A stretch of 64,000 bases of DNA from JAGQOZ01 sp041399205 (GCA_041399205.1 JAWKTK010000022.1:1-64000); one strand, 5' to 3'; numbered from the stretch's first letter, positions 47,223 through 56,255 are shown. A program made the numbers and translations. Notes: a model not told the origin generated them from the sequence alone.

Positions 47223-48284
47223 TCATTCGGCAAACGAAATAGACTGAACGAATTCCGTGAACGCAGCTTGATGCTGTTTCGCGAGTTCTACGTCGCCGGC
47301 GAATTTAATGAACCACGACCGATTCGGCTGAAAGATCAGCGCGGCGTAGGTCGCCTTGCCCACTTCCGGATTTTCCAAGAAAACGACGTCGGCCGTTCCG
47401 GATTTTAAGTCGACAGACTGCACGCTTTCGGACAGTTCAGCTTCGGACATCGGCGGCAGTTGCAGTTGACCTCGCCAACGATTCACATTCGGCAATCGCC
47501 CGCCACCGTCGCCGCCTAACGGAGTGATGGTCAGCACCACTTCCTGACCATCGGCTTGGACCTGCAGATTGGCCACGCTCATGGTTGTCGGAGCAACTTC
47601 CTGCCAACCTTCGGGCACAACAAACTTGATGGGAAGCTCTTGATTGCCAGCAGATGACGGCGGCGATGTCGTCGGTGCCGGTTTCGGTGTCATGGCAGCC
47701 ATGGCGTTGCCGCTGCCCTGGCCTTCAATGTCGATCAACCAAGTTTCAAATCCGCCGACGTCGCGTTTCTGGGCGTTCTTTTGCAAATCCTCGGTAGACC
47801 AAGGCGGCAGCTGCAACTGACCTAACCAACGGTTTACGTTTTCCAGAACATATTCATTGAGGTCTCGGTCGGGTACCGGCAAACTACTGACGGAGATTTC
47901 TTGGCCGTCTTTTGCGAGTGTCGCGAAACGAAATCCTCCGCCCGGACGATTCTCCCAACCATCTGGTAACGTCCAGTTCGGCTGATCACCATCAAACGTT
48001 ACGGAATCCAGAATGGCCGAAAAATCATCCGTCAGATTCGACACCTCCGTCGGTTCGCCCTGCAATTTAAAGAACCAAGCAGCACGGTCCTTGACGGTCA
48101 GCGATGCCAGCATCTTTTGCGACGATGCAGTCGCCGCACTATTGGGCGGAACACCCAACGGCATCTCAGCCGAAACCACTCGCTGTTCTGATTCCACTTG
48201 ATAGCGTTCAATCTGTGCGGGCCGTGAACAACCGACTTCCAGCGCCAGACCAAACAACAACACCCAACAAATAAGGCGATTCAT
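47223..48284 (-). CDS. Exported protein with internal repeat, possible lipoprotein
   Basis: From ATG 48284 the protein has 353 residues. The signal sequence CWVLLFGLALEVGCSRP has a cysteine where a lipobox would end, but Glu at the -3 position is atypical, so lipidation is uncertain. Two similar domains follow: each has a DGQE-V-S/T-x-L-P core and the block VNRWLGQLQLPPWSTEDLQ or VNRWRGQLQLPPMSEAELS. A proline/serine linker separates them. No enzyme motif is visible. It lies 45 bases upstream of ccsBA, so it may be cotranscribed with it and have a periplasmic role in cytochrome maturation, but that is inference. Confidence 0.68.
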   Translation of the reverse strand: MNRLICWVLLFGLALEVGCSRPAQIERYQVESEQRVVSAEMPLGVPPNSAATASSQKMLASLTVKDRAAWFFKLQGEPTEVSNLTDDFSAILDSVTFDGDQPNWTLPDGWENRPGGGFRFATLAKDGQEISVSSLPVPDRDLNEYVLENVNRWLGQLQLPPWSTEDLQKNAQKRDVGGFETWLIDIEGQGSGNAMAAMTPKPAPTTSPPSSAGNQELPIKFVVPEGWQEVAPTTMSVANLQVQADGQEVVLTITPLGGDGGGRLPNVNRWRGQLQLPPMSEAELSESVQSVDLKSGTADVVFLENPEVGKATYAALIFQPNRSWFIKFAGDVELAKQHQAAFTEFVQSISFAE

Positions 48285-48429
48285 GAATACGAAATACCAG
48301 AAAAAATGGGACACTTTTTCCGCAACAAAATAGAGGGTTGCGATACTAGGCGGGAAATAAGTTCAATCAAGTCTACGCTTGAATAGCGCCGACTCTGCCA
48401 GATTATAGGGCCCCAACCGGAAGATAGTA

Positions 48430-48459
48430 CAGGCGGTTATGTCAGACACCGCCTGTTTT
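48430..48459. terminator. Hairpin with short T run, weak terminator candidate
   Basis: CAGGCGGT at 48430-48437 pairs with ACCGCCTG at 48448-48455, followed by TTTT on the plus strand. It lies about 60 bases past the end of the minus-strand acidic membrane protein gene. The T run is on the plus-strand side, so its use as a minus-strand terminator is doubtful. Confidence 0.35.
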
Positions 48460-48513
48460 CCAAACATTGCCGGACGGACCGGTTAAGAATGATCCGCCCA
48501 GGTAATCACTGTC

Positions 48514-49941
48514 TTATTTGCTAATGCCCATCATGCTAATGATGGTATCCATCAGAGGACTACGATAGCTGAGATCTTGATTCCAGCTCCAAATGTTGTT
48601 GATCAGGTCCATCATCATGGTACCGGTGATACCTAAGACCAAGACGATGGTGAACAGACCTAGTACATTCCAAATGGAGTATTCCGCTTCGGTCGATTGT
48701 CGAACCGACGTCGACGCCAAAGCGGCTCCGGCAGCCGCCGAGCCACCGGCTACCACGGTAGCCTCTTCTTCGAATCCGCCGACCGATTCAAAATCAACCG
48801 CATCATCGCCGAATCCACCGCCGTCTACTTCGGCAAAATCGTCCACGCCCAGTCCGCCAGCGTCACCTAAGATGGTTGCCGCCGATTCGTCAAATTCCTC
48901 GGAATCCAAAGCAATCACTTGGGAACCGCTGTCCGATTCTTCGTCCAAATCGCCGCCCATGGGAGTGAGCAAGAAGTCGTCGTCAGACTGCACATCGGTA
49001 CCGGCGTCCAGATCCACAGCATCATCTACGACGATCATGTCATCTTCACCTAATTCCAGCGATTCGATGGACGAACCACCGGCCAGATCCAACGGTTCTT
49101 CCAAAGAAAGTCCGCTGTCAGATGGCGAAGTCAGATTGATTCCGCTGTCACCAGCGCCACCAGTCACGTCGCTACCGGAACCGCCTAGGACAAAGTCATC
49201 GTCACCCAAGTCCAAATCGATGGCCGAACCAAATCCGCTGGCACTGGCACTGGCATTTGGCGATTTACTGGCCTTTTCGTGAGGCTCGTCCAAATCCAAG
49301 CTGCCACTATCTTCCAGCTTTAGTTCGTCGTCATCCAAGGACAAATCGATATCGTCGTCGCTTGATTCCAACGACAGGTCATCTCCTAATTCGTCAGCCG
49401 CCATGGCCAATTCGGCCGAACCGGATTCGACCGGCGAAGCATCCATGTTCAAGACGTCCGAACCGGCTAAACCGAGTTCGCTGTCGGAAGGAGATACGAC
49501 ACCTGAACCGGAGGCCAAGCGTAGTTCCGAACCGCCTTCTTCGATTGGCTGGATATCGCTTTCACTGCCGAGACTCAAATCAGGTTCGCCAATGACGGTG
49601 CTGCCCGTCCCATCGTCCGTCTTGGCCAATTCGGCTTCACCAAGCGATACCGATTCTTCCGCGTCACCACCTAGATCTAAATCATCAAGGTCCAACGTGA
49701 GTTCTTCGTCCAAACTGACGGCATCGACATCTCCCATCGAATCGGCAGTCGGTATTGACGGTGCGGCACCCAGCGTGATACCTCGTTCCGCCGCAATTCG
49801 CTCCAGCTCTTGTTCCTTGAATTTCCAGGTCGAACCATCGCGATAGCCGAAGATTTCGTTTCGGCTACGCATTTCCGTTAGTTCGTCGGGGCTAATCCCC
49901 AATAGCTGGGCGGCTTCTTGCAATTGGATCAGTTTGGCCAT
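48514..49941 (-). CDS. MerR/excisionase-like HTH protein with long acidic linker and C-terminal membrane anchor
   Basis: ATG 49941 has GGAG seven bases upstream; the extension to 49974 is rejected. The 475-residue product has three parts. Residues 1-55 are a helix-turn-helix of the excisionase/MerR type (LIQLQEAAQLLGISPDELTE, RDGSTWKFKEQELERI). About 340 residues follow of low-complexity acidic sequence rich in D, S, G, L and E. The C-terminus holds a hydrophobic helix (VLGLFTIVLVLGITGTMMMD) near 430. Similar planctomycete proteins exist without assigned function. A DNA-binding-like head joined to a membrane tail might tether DNA or another partner to the membrane, but HTH_17 domains can also bind protein. 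Confidence 0.75.
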   Translation of the reverse strand: MAKLIQLQEAAQLLGISPDELTEMRSRNEIFGYRDGSTWKFKEQELERIAAERGITLGAAPSIPTADSMGDVDAVSLDEELTLDLDDLDLGGDAEESVSLGEAELAKTDDGTGSTVIGEPDLSLGSESDIQPIEEGGSELRLASGSGVVSPSDSELGLAGSDVLNMDASPVESGSAELAMAADELGDDLSLESSDDDIDLSLDDDELKLEDSGSLDLDEPHEKASKSPNASASASGFGSAIDLDLGDDDFVLGGSGSDVTGGAGDSGINLTSPSDSGLSLEEPLDLAGGSSIESLELGEDDMIVVDDAVDLDAGTDVQSDDDFLLTPMGGDLDEESDSGSQVIALDSEEFDESAATILGDAGGLGVDDFAEVDGGGFGDDAVDFESVGGFEEEATVVAGGSAAAGAALASTSVRQSTEAEYSIWNVLGLFTIVLVLGITGTMMMDLINNIWSWNQDLSYRSPLMDTIISMMGISK

Positions 49942-49996
49942 CGGCAACTCCAAGGGGCACATTGCCCTAGCCATAAACTAACCCCAAAGAAAACTT

Positions 49997-50338
49997 CTAG
50001 CGGGGATGGACTAGGGCGCGAATCTCTTCTGGTAGAGGCTTTGTTCCGTTGAATTCATCCATCATAAAATCCCAGCGCAAGTTGCGAACGCTTTTTAAAT
50101 TGATTTCACCCGTTTTGGATTCAACCAAATAAACACTCATCACTTGCTGCTGACGGTCGATCACCGTAATCAGTTGATCGCCCGTGGGTGTCATTGCATT
50201 CATTGCCAATAACCCATCCGCTGGCGACGCCGGTTGATGAACTTGGGCTTGCAATGTCGTTTCAGCGGTGCGAAGCGACATTACAGCTACCGTTCCCAAA
50301 CAGGACGCCATAGCGATCGCCAACATGGTCCCACGCAT
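49997..50338 (-). CDS. Small exported protein, unrecognised
   Basis: This 113-residue protein starts at ATG 50338 after GGAGTGATTC, a clear ribosome site. The N-terminus MLAIAMASCLGTVAVMSL is a signal peptide or membrane anchor. The rest contains a beta-like segment (DGLLAMNAMTPTGDQLITVI, DRQQQVMSVYLVE) reminiscent of short planctomycete secreted proteins. No motif indicates a function. It lies 55 bases upstream of the acidic HTH-membrane protein gene. Confidence 0.68.
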   Translation of the reverse strand: MRGTMLAIAMASCLGTVAVMSLRTAETTLQAQVHQPASPADGLLAMNAMTPTGDQLITVIDRQQQVMSVYLVESKTGEINLKSVRNLRWDFMMDEFNGTKPLPEEIRALVHPR

Positions 50339-50597
50339 GAATCACTCCTCCATAAACGAATCGAACGCGAGACAAATGTCGCGACTTTTTCAACTCTTAT
50401 TGTAAAACAGCGGACTTCTGATTCAAGTAGTTCTTTACCGAAATCCAATCGCTGGAATGGGTTACGAACACTTCCAAATGTACCGATTTGAAGGAATCCT
50501 CCTACTTCGCGGTACAGTTGCCATGGTTCCCCTTAGCGTCGAATCCCGGTCATGGTAAAAAACAGTTGACTTGATTTTCAAACCAGGATCTAAATTC

Positions 50598-51011
50598 ATG
50601 TTTTGTGTCACTCGGCAAATCGACTTCTGCTACGGCCATCGACTGTTAAACTACGATGGCAAATGCAAAAATTTACACGGGCATAACGGCCGCGCGGTGA
50701 TTTCGATCGCGTCAAGCGAATTAGATGCGCTAGGAATGGTGCTCGATTTTTCTGACATCAAGAAAACCGTCAGTAAATGGATTGACGATCATCTGGATCA
50801 TCGCATGATTTTGCACCGTGACGACCCCGCCGTCCCTTTTCTTGCCGATTTGGGCGAACCACTTTATCTGGTCGACCAGAATCCGACCGCAGAAAACATT
50901 GCCAAGTTGATCTTTGACTTTGCGAATGGACAAGGATATCCGGTCACTCGAGTTGACCTGTGGGAAACTCGCAGCTGTTACGCCAGCTATATTGCCGACA
51001 ACGTTGGCTGA
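50598..51011 (+). CDS. queD: 6-carboxytetrahydropterin synthase / 6-pyruvoyltetrahydropterin synthase family (QueD)
   Basis: The product has 137 residues from ATG 50598 (AGGATC upstream); the TTG at 50571 is rejected. Zinc ligands are His14 (CYGHRL) and His27/His29 in CKNLHGHNGRAVI, with catalytic Cys23. Later blocks are GMVLDFSDIKK, LDHRMILH, NPTAENIAKLIFDF and VDLWETRSCYASY, whose glutamate binds the pterin. The CxxxHGH spacing and length fit QueD, which makes 6-carboxytetrahydropterin from dihydroneopterin triphosphate for queuosine. A PTPS-like role cannot be excluded. It stands alone, with no other queuosine genes in the window. Confidence 0.88.
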   Translation: MFCVTRQIDFCYGHRLLNYDGKCKNLHGHNGRAVISIASSELDALGMVLDFSDIKKTVSKWIDDHLDHRMILHRDDPAVPFLADLGEPLYLVDQNPTAENIAKLIFDFANGQGYPVTRVDLWETRSCYASYIADNVG

Positions 51012-51106
51012 ATGAACCTGCGGCGTACAAGAAGAAACAAAACCGCCAATAGGGGCAACTAGGAAGAAGCGACTAACCGAGTCGAAAAAGGTTGGCGCAA
51101 AAATAA

Positions 51107-51174
51107 GGCCCGAAATCGCGGGTAGCGAAAATTCGGGCCAATTCCCCCCTGGGTATTCAAGTGCATTGCACTTG
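51107..51174. terminator. Two adjacent hairpins between convergent genes
   Basis: GGCCCGAA (51107-51114) pairs with TTCGGGCC (51132-51139), and CAAGTGCATTGCACTTG (51158-51174) is a near-perfect palindrome inside flanking GGG/CCC. They lie in the 304-base gap between the ends of queD and the short SAM-hydrolase-like gene, where they could end transcripts from both sides. Neither has a strong T run. Nothing else was recognised in this gap. Confidence 0.5.
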
Positions 51175-51315
51175 TCCCAACACCAATGCTTATCGGCCTG
51201 ACAACTGGCAAAGTTTAGCCAATTCGCGCCACGTGAAAAACTTCCGCCGACGTTGGCTTTGCAGCCAAACGGGTGTTCGTCAGATAGGATGTCCAGCCTG
51301 CTGAATTGTGTTGGA

Positions 51316-51600
51316 CTACCAAGAAACGGTAACGTCGACACCAGGCTGAATGCCCAAGAATTTCGAGATATTGTCGCCCACCAGCGTGAGTTCCAGAAAA
51401 CCGCTGTGTCCCATCAAGGCCATGAACGTCATTTCCGGTTGATCGTGATCAGCCGGAAATATCTTACTGGTGACATGTCCATCACACGCCACGTTGGCGC
51501 TTTCCGTCGGAACAACTCGAAGTCGATCATTGGCGATATCCGATACCGCATTTCCTTCTGGAGAAATTGATACGATCTTACCAGTGATAGTTCCGGCCAC
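51316..51600 (-). CDS. Stand-alone C-terminal domain of the SAM hydrolase/adenosyltransferase (DUF62) family
   Basis: This 94-residue protein resembles only the C-terminal beta-barrel half of SAM hydroxide adenosyltransferases: GTITGKIVSISPEGNAVSDI parallels the GQIAYVDSFGNLISNL segment of the full-length neighbour. FMALMGHSGFLELTLVGDNI parallels VALLGSSGYLEIAVVGGNAA. The catalytic N-terminal half is absent, so it is unlikely to be an enzyme on its own. The full-length family member ends 134 bases upstream on the same strand, suggesting partial duplication followed by divergence. It might form mixed oligomers with that enzyme, which works as a trimer with active sites at subunit interfaces. 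Confidence 0.72.
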   Translation of the reverse strand: MAGTITGKIVSISPEGNAVSDIANDRLRVVPTESANVACDGHVTSKIFPADHDQPEMTFMALMGHSGFLELTLVGDNISKFLGIQPGVDVTVSW

Positions 51601-51734
51601 GGTAGTTCTCCGTTGACATGCTGGGCTAAATACGAGCCCGTAGTCTACGAAACCCTCGTTAGAGGGCCAAGCTTAAGTTGGAGATTAAAGCTCAAAATCA
51701 AAACATTTGCAACTTTTTAACATGGAAAGCCGTT

Positions 51735-52535
51735 TCATTCGAGCCGAACTACTGTTCCAGCACCTGCTGACAGTGCAGTCGCAGCATTGCCACCGACCAC
51801 AGCAATTTCCAAGTATCCGCTGGAACCGAGCAGCGCCACCACCGAACCATCTGCTGCGTCGCCGTAGGTTCGAGTTATCCCGTGGATCACCTGCTTTCCA
51901 AAGCGAATGCACAGATCGGGTTTTGCCAGAACCGATTCCACTTGCTGGCGACTCAGATTCGAAATCAAATTTCCAAACGAATCGACATACGCAATCTGGC
52001 CCTGTATCACATTCCCTTCGATAACGACCGACGGGAATTCGATGCGCACCACATGGTCCAATGGCACCGTGGATCCGATCTTTTCGAATTGATTCGCATC
52101 GGCTGCCAAAGCCGCCGCCACCGGCGCCATGATGTCTCGGCCATGAAACGTATCAGAAACTTCCGACCGCCAGAAAGAACGATCTTCCAGCCGACGAACG
52201 TGGCAATCCGGCTTGTCGAAGAACATCGAAAACAGGCCGTTGTCGGGACCAATCAGATATTGACTGCTCGACCTCACACACAAGATATTGCGTTCCGTGC
52301 CGACTCCGGGATCCACCACCACGACATGCACCGTACCCGGCGGAAAAAACGGAACGCTGGTCGGCAACAAGAACGCGGCTTCCCAGATCGATTGCGGAGC
52401 GATGGAATGCGTGACATCCACAATGCGACAGTCGGCCAGACGAGTATAAATGACGCCCTTCATTTGCGCCACATAGGGACTGTCAGCACCAAAGTCGGTA
52501 GTCAATGTAATCAGCGGCAAACGGACATGACTCAT
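51735..52535 (-). CDS. S-adenosylmethionine hydrolase / hydroxide adenosyltransferase (DUF62)
   Basis: The 266-residue protein matches the family throughout: ITLTTDFGADSPYVAQMKGV at the N-terminus, VDVTHSIAPQSIWEAAF, VHVVVVDPGVGTERNILCV, LIGPDNGLFSM, SDTFHGRDIMAPVAA and the C-terminal GSSGYLEIAVVGGNAA barrel. The conserved Asp-Arg-His side chains of the water-activating type are compatible with TTDFG, GVGTERN and FHGRD. The enzyme converts SAM and water to adenosine and methionine. ATG 52535 follows TTGGA. GatB ends 37 bases upstream, so it may be the last gene of the gat transcript. Confidence 0.9.
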   Translation of the reverse strand: MSHVRLPLITLTTDFGADSPYVAQMKGVIYTRLADCRIVDVTHSIAPQSIWEAAFLLPTSVPFFPPGTVHVVVVDPGVGTERNILCVRSSSQYLIGPDNGLFSMFFDKPDCHVRRLEDRSFWRSEVSDTFHGRDIMAPVAAALAADANQFEKIGSTVPLDHVVRIEFPSVVIEGNVIQGQIAYVDSFGNLISNLSRQQVESVLAKPDLCIRFGKQVIHGITRTYGDAADGSVVALLGSSGYLEIAVVGGNAATALSAGAGTVVRLE

Positions 52536-52572
52536 GGTTTTCCAACCGGCCACGCAGAATCAAGGGGCCAGA

Positions 52573-54063
52573 CTACATTTCCGCAATCAGCTTCAGACAC
52601 GTTTCTCGCACCACGGCTGGATTGACATTCGGATTGACCTTCTTGGCCATGCCAATCATGGCTCCCACCGCTTGCTGTTTGCCATTCTGCACGTCGGCTA
52701 CAATCTGCGGATTCTTTTCCAACAGTTGGCGACACAGGTCGACGATTTCGTTTTCATCGACTTCTTGAATTCCCAGTTTTTCCATTGCCGCGGGCGCCGA
52801 TAAACCGTGGGACAGCATTTCCGCAAAGACATCTTTCGAACGAGCGTTATCGACTTTACCGGCTTCTAACAGCTGTAACAATTCAGCCATCGCGTCAACT
52901 GACACGGGAAACTGTTCGATCGAAATCGATTGTTCCTTCAGGGTTCGCAAGATATCTTGTTGCAACCAATTGCTGGCTCGCTTCCCAGCACCGCTCTTAT
53001 CTGCCAACGCCACAAAGTAAGCCAAGACATCGGGGCCTTGATTGACGATGACATCTGCGTCGTAATCCGAAATGCCGTATTCCTGGACCAGATCACTGCG
53101 AATTTGCTGAGGCAACTTGCCTAGTTCGCTACGAACCGCTTGAATCTGTTCATCCGTCACGGTGACAGGCAGCAGGTCCGGGTCGGGAAAATAGCGGTAG
53201 TCACTCGATTCTTCTTTGCTCCGCTGCCCCTTAGTCACTTGCAGCGAATCATCCCAGCCACGAGTCTGCTTGGGGACATCGCCCAAGCGTTTGCCTTCTT
53301 CCAAGAAGACGTCGTACTGGCGTTCTGCTTCAAACGCGAGCGCTCGTTCCACTGCGCGAAAGCTATTCATGTTCTTGATTTCAACAATGGGCGTGGCAAT
53401 GCGCTCGTCACCATCATGCACATGTAAGTTGATATTCGCGTCTACTCGCAAACTTCCTTCTTGCATGTTGCAATCCGAAACGCCCAAATAGGTCAGCAGC
53501 AATTTCAATTCGGTCAGATAGGCCTTCGCTTCCGCTGGCGAACGCATGTCGGGTTCGCTGACAATTTCTAAAAGCGGAGTGCCCGTGCGATTCAAATCGA
53601 TTCGACTGTCCGCCGTTCCCGAAACTTCATCGTGCATGCTCTTCCCTGCATCTTCTTCCAAATGCGCGCGAATAATGCCGACTCGTTTCGGTTCAAACCG
53701 TCCTTTGTCATCTTGAATTTCTAACCAACCGTTTTGTGACATGGGCAGGTCATACTGGCTGATCTGATATCCCTTGGGCAGATCGGGATAGTAATATTGT
53801 TTGCGATCCCATTTGGTGAACTTAGGAATTTCACAGTTCAACGCAATGGCCGTCTGCATGCCCAAATGAAACGCTTTAAGATTCATCACAGGCAGCGAAC
53901 CGGGTAATCCCAAACAGACAGGACATGTTTGCGTATTGGGCGCGGCGCCGAATTGCGTGCTGCAGCGACAGAACAATTTGGTCTTGGTCGCCAATTGCAC
54001 ATGGACTTCCAGTCCAATCACAATATCGTAGGGTCGATCACTGACTTCGGTAGAAACGCTCAT
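52573..54063 (-). CDS. gatB: Aspartyl/glutamyl-tRNA amidotransferase subunit B
   Basis: From ATG 54063 the protein has 496 residues, the normal GatB length. It shows IVIGLEVHVQLATKTKLFC, CPVCLGLPGSLPVMN (zinc site with the earlier cysteines), KQYYYPDLPKGYQISQYD and RIDLNRTGTPLLEIVSEPD, and ends in the GatB/YqeY helical domain. GatB binds misacylated Glu-tRNAGln or Asp-tRNAAsn, phosphorylates the acid and hands it to GatA for amidation. Its start overlaps the gatA stop in ATGA. An in-frame upstream extension into gatA is rejected. Confidence 0.96.
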   Translation of the reverse strand: MSVSTEVSDRPYDIVIGLEVHVQLATKTKLFCRCSTQFGAAPNTQTCPVCLGLPGSLPVMNLKAFHLGMQTAIALNCEIPKFTKWDRKQYYYPDLPKGYQISQYDLPMSQNGWLEIQDDKGRFEPKRVGIIRAHLEEDAGKSMHDEVSGTADSRIDLNRTGTPLLEIVSEPDMRSPAEAKAYLTELKLLLTYLGVSDCNMQEGSLRVDANINLHVHDGDERIATPIVEIKNMNSFRAVERALAFEAERQYDVFLEEGKRLGDVPKQTRGWDDSLQVTKGQRSKEESSDYRYFPDPDLLPVTVTDEQIQAVRSELGKLPQQIRSDLVQEYGISDYDADVIVNQGPDVLAYFVALADKSGAGKRASNWLQQDILRTLKEQSISIEQFPVSVDAMAELLQLLEAGKVDNARSKDVFAEMLSHGLSAPAAMEKLGIQEVDENEIVDLCRQLLEKNPQIVADVQNGKQQAVGAMIGMAKKVNPNVNPAVVRETCLKLIAEM

Positions 54064-55580
54064 GGCAATTCCGGGTGACGTTGATGCCAATCGGTCTGAG
54101 ACTGGAACATGTGTGCCGCTTGCAGCAACTTGGCTTCGGCAAACGCAGGTCCCTGTAACTGCAGGCCGATGGGCAAACCACTCTTCGAAAAACCGCACGG
54201 GATGGAAATACTCGGGACACCCGCCAAATTCGCGCCGACGGTACAAAGATCTTGCAAATACATGGACAGCGGGTCGTCCGCCATTTCGCCCAAGCAGAAG
54301 GGCAAACCGGGCGTGGATGGCCCTAAGACCAAATCGACTTGTTGGAACGCTTGATCATAGTCTTGTCGAATCAGGCGTCTGACTTTGAGCGCCTTCAAAT
54401 AATACGCGTCATAGTATCCGGCACTCAACGCGTACGTACCCAGCATGATGCGGCGTTTGACTTCTGTTCCAAAACCTTCCGCTCGAGACTTCCGGTACAT
54501 GCGAATCAACGGACTTTCCGCTTCGCCTTTGGGGTTGGCGGATTTCTCGGCCGCCAGTTCCGCCATCATGGTTGCTTCGTCCGTTCGATAACCGTAGTGA
54601 GCACTATCGAATCGAGCTAGATTGCTGGACGCTTCACTGGGCGCGATGATGTAATAAGCGGCAATGCCATATTTGCTGTGCGGGAAAGAAACTTCGTGAA
54701 CTTCGGCTCCCAGCGAGTGAAAAACCTTCACCGCTTGATCCACGGCTGAAAGGACTTCGCTATCGACACCCGCTCCGTGATGTTCGCTGACCAAGCCAAT
54801 CTTGAGTCCCGTCAGCGGTTGCGAAACCACATCTACATAATCAGGCACGGCTTCCGGCGAAGACGTGGAATCCAACGCATCATGGCCAGCGATCGCAGAT
54901 AACAACAGTGCCGCGTCGCCAGCGTTGGCCGCGATTGGACCAATTTGATCTAAACTACTGGCGAAGGCCACCAATCCATATCGACTGACTCGACCATACG
55001 TCGGCTTCAATCCAGTCACACCGCAAAAAGCAGCGGGCTGGCGAATCGAACCGCCGGTATCGGTGCCCAAGGACAGCGGCGCCATCTTGGCAGCCACACA
55101 CGCCGCCGCACCGCCGCTGGATCCTCCGGGAACTCGATTCACATCCCAAGGATTGGCGGTTTGCTTCACGGCCGAATTTTCCGTCGACCCGCCCATGGCA
55201 AATTCGTCCAAATTGGTCTTGCCAATCAGAACCGCATCGGCAGCTCGCAGCTTGGCAATCACAGTGGCGTCATACGGCGGTCGAAAATTCGCCAGCATCT
55301 TGGACGCACACGAGGTTACTTGGCCCTGGGTGCAGAGATTATCTTTGATGGCGACGGGCAGACCGCTTAGCGGGCCAACCGTTTCACCGCGCAGACGTTT
55401 TTGGTCAATCGCTTCGGCATCGCGCAGAACTTGGTCTGGATCTACTTGGATGAACGCGCCGATTTTTTCATCCAGGCGTTCAATTTGATCCAAGAAGGCA
55501 CGGCAAACCTGAGCGGAACTCAATTCACCGGAATCGATCTTGTTCTTCAACTCCGTTGCGGAATGCGCGCAGATCGACAT
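54060..55580 (-). CDS. gatA: Aspartyl/glutamyl-tRNA amidotransferase subunit A
   Basis: The 506-residue protein is an amidase-signature enzyme with LPVAIKDNLCTQG (catalytic Lys), NPWDVNRVPGGSSGGAAACV, and SLGTDTGGSIRQPAAFCGVT holding the two catalytic serines. GatA hydrolyses glutamine or asparagine and channels ammonia to GatB. The gene lies after gatC, 54 bases downstream, in the order gatC-gatA-gatB. AGAGAA precedes ATG 55580. It is a core gene for Gln-tRNA and often Asn-tRNA synthesis in bacteria lacking the direct synthetases. Confidence 0.96.
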   Translation of the reverse strand: MSICAHSATELKNKIDSGELSSAQVCRAFLDQIERLDEKIGAFIQVDPDQVLRDAEAIDQKRLRGETVGPLSGLPVAIKDNLCTQGQVTSCASKMLANFRPPYDATVIAKLRAADAVLIGKTNLDEFAMGGSTENSAVKQTANPWDVNRVPGGSSGGAAACVAAKMAPLSLGTDTGGSIRQPAAFCGVTGLKPTYGRVSRYGLVAFASSLDQIGPIAANAGDAALLLSAIAGHDALDSTSSPEAVPDYVDVVSQPLTGLKIGLVSEHHGAGVDSEVLSAVDQAVKVFHSLGAEVHEVSFPHSKYGIAAYYIIAPSEASSNLARFDSAHYGYRTDEATMMAELAAEKSANPKGEAESPLIRMYRKSRAEGFGTEVKRRIMLGTYALSAGYYDAYYLKALKVRRLIRQDYDQAFQQVDLVLGPSTPGLPFCLGEMADDPLSMYLQDLCTVGANLAGVPSISIPCGFSKSGLPIGLQLQGPAFAEAKLLQAAHMFQSQTDWHQRHPELP

Positions 55581-55591
55581 GATTTCTCTTT

Positions 55592-55627
55592 ACGATTACC
55601 AAGCAGCCAACGATTACCAAGCAGCCA
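55592..55627. repeat. Perfect 18-bp tandem duplication between gatC and gatA
   Basis: ACGATTACCAAGCAGCCA occurs twice in a row, at 55592-55609 and 55610-55627. It sits in the short gatC-gatA spacer, just upstream of the gatA ribosome site, so it could alter spacing or mRNA folding there. No coding sequence is involved. Confidence 0.85.
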
Positions 55628-55634
55628 TGAAAAC

Positions 55635-55925
55635 TTAATCACCCAAAACAGCCGGAACTCGAAAACATTCTTCGTCTGCCTTGGGAGCGTTCTTCAACGC
55701 GTCCATTCGATCTAGACTGGGCCGCACCACATCATCCGCAAAGACATTTTCCAGCTCGACGGCATGAGCCATGGGCTGAACGTCGTTCGTATCGAGTTCG
55801 CTCAGCATTTCTACGTACGCCACGATTTTGCCCAATTGCTTGGTCATGGCGTCAACTTCCACCTCGGACAGTTGAAGTCGCGCGAGCAAGGCGACTTTCT
55901 CTACGTCAGATCGATTTAAACTCAC
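55635..55925 (-). CDS. gatC: Aspartyl/glutamyl-tRNA amidotransferase subunit C
   Basis: The 96-residue protein has the GatC pattern: LNRSDVEKVALLARLQLSEV, then QLGKIVAYVEMLSELDTNDV, and the PMAHAVELENVFADDVVRPS stretch that wraps around GatA. It stabilises the GatA-GatB complex. It is the first gene of the gatCAB operon, with rpmB ending 39 bases upstream on the same strand. Confidence 0.94.
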   Translation of the reverse strand: MSLNRSDVEKVALLARLQLSEVEVDAMTKQLGKIVAYVEMLSELDTNDVQPMAHAVELENVFADDVVRPSLDRMDALKNAPKADEECFRVPAVLGD

Positions 55926-55964
55926 AATTTACGCCTCGGACAAAGTGGCGGAATCTGGAGCGAC

Positions 55965-56255
55965 CTATTTCTTGCCGGAAACCAACTTTTCATCAGCTGG
56001 ATTCAACTTGAAAGGGGCACGTTTCACTGCTTTGCGAACAGAACCACTGCGAATACATTGCGTGCAGACTCGCATCGCCTTCGTGCCACCTTGAGGCAAC
56101 GCCACTTTGACTCGCTGCAAGTTGGGCTTGAATTTTCGACGAGTAATCCCGGTAACTTTTGTACCAACGCCACCCAAGTACTTGGCCTTACCGCGGATTT
56201 CCACGGAATTGCCGACTTGTGCTTTCTTACCGCAAACTTGGCATTCAGCACTCAT
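55965..56255 (-). CDS. rpmB: 50S ribosomal protein L28
   Basis: From ATG 56255 the protein has 96 residues. It shows the L28 features: CQVCGKKAQVGNSVEIRG, ITRRKFKPNLQRVKV, and a C-terminal CTQC that could pair with the first CxxC for zinc. The rest fits the family, with a lysine-rich C-terminus slightly longer than in Escherichia coli. The in-frame extension to 56318 has no ribosome site. The gatCAB genes follow on the same strand. Confidence 0.93.
   Translation of the reverse strand: MSAECQVCGKKAQVGNSVEIRGKAKYLGGVGTKVTGITRRKFKPNLQRVKVALPQGGTKAMRVCTQCIRSGSVRKAVKRAPFKLNPADEKLVSGKK

Noticed and set aside
50571..50597. TTG start extending QueD by nine residues
   Set aside because: The family begins close to the ATG at 50598, which also has the better ribosome site.
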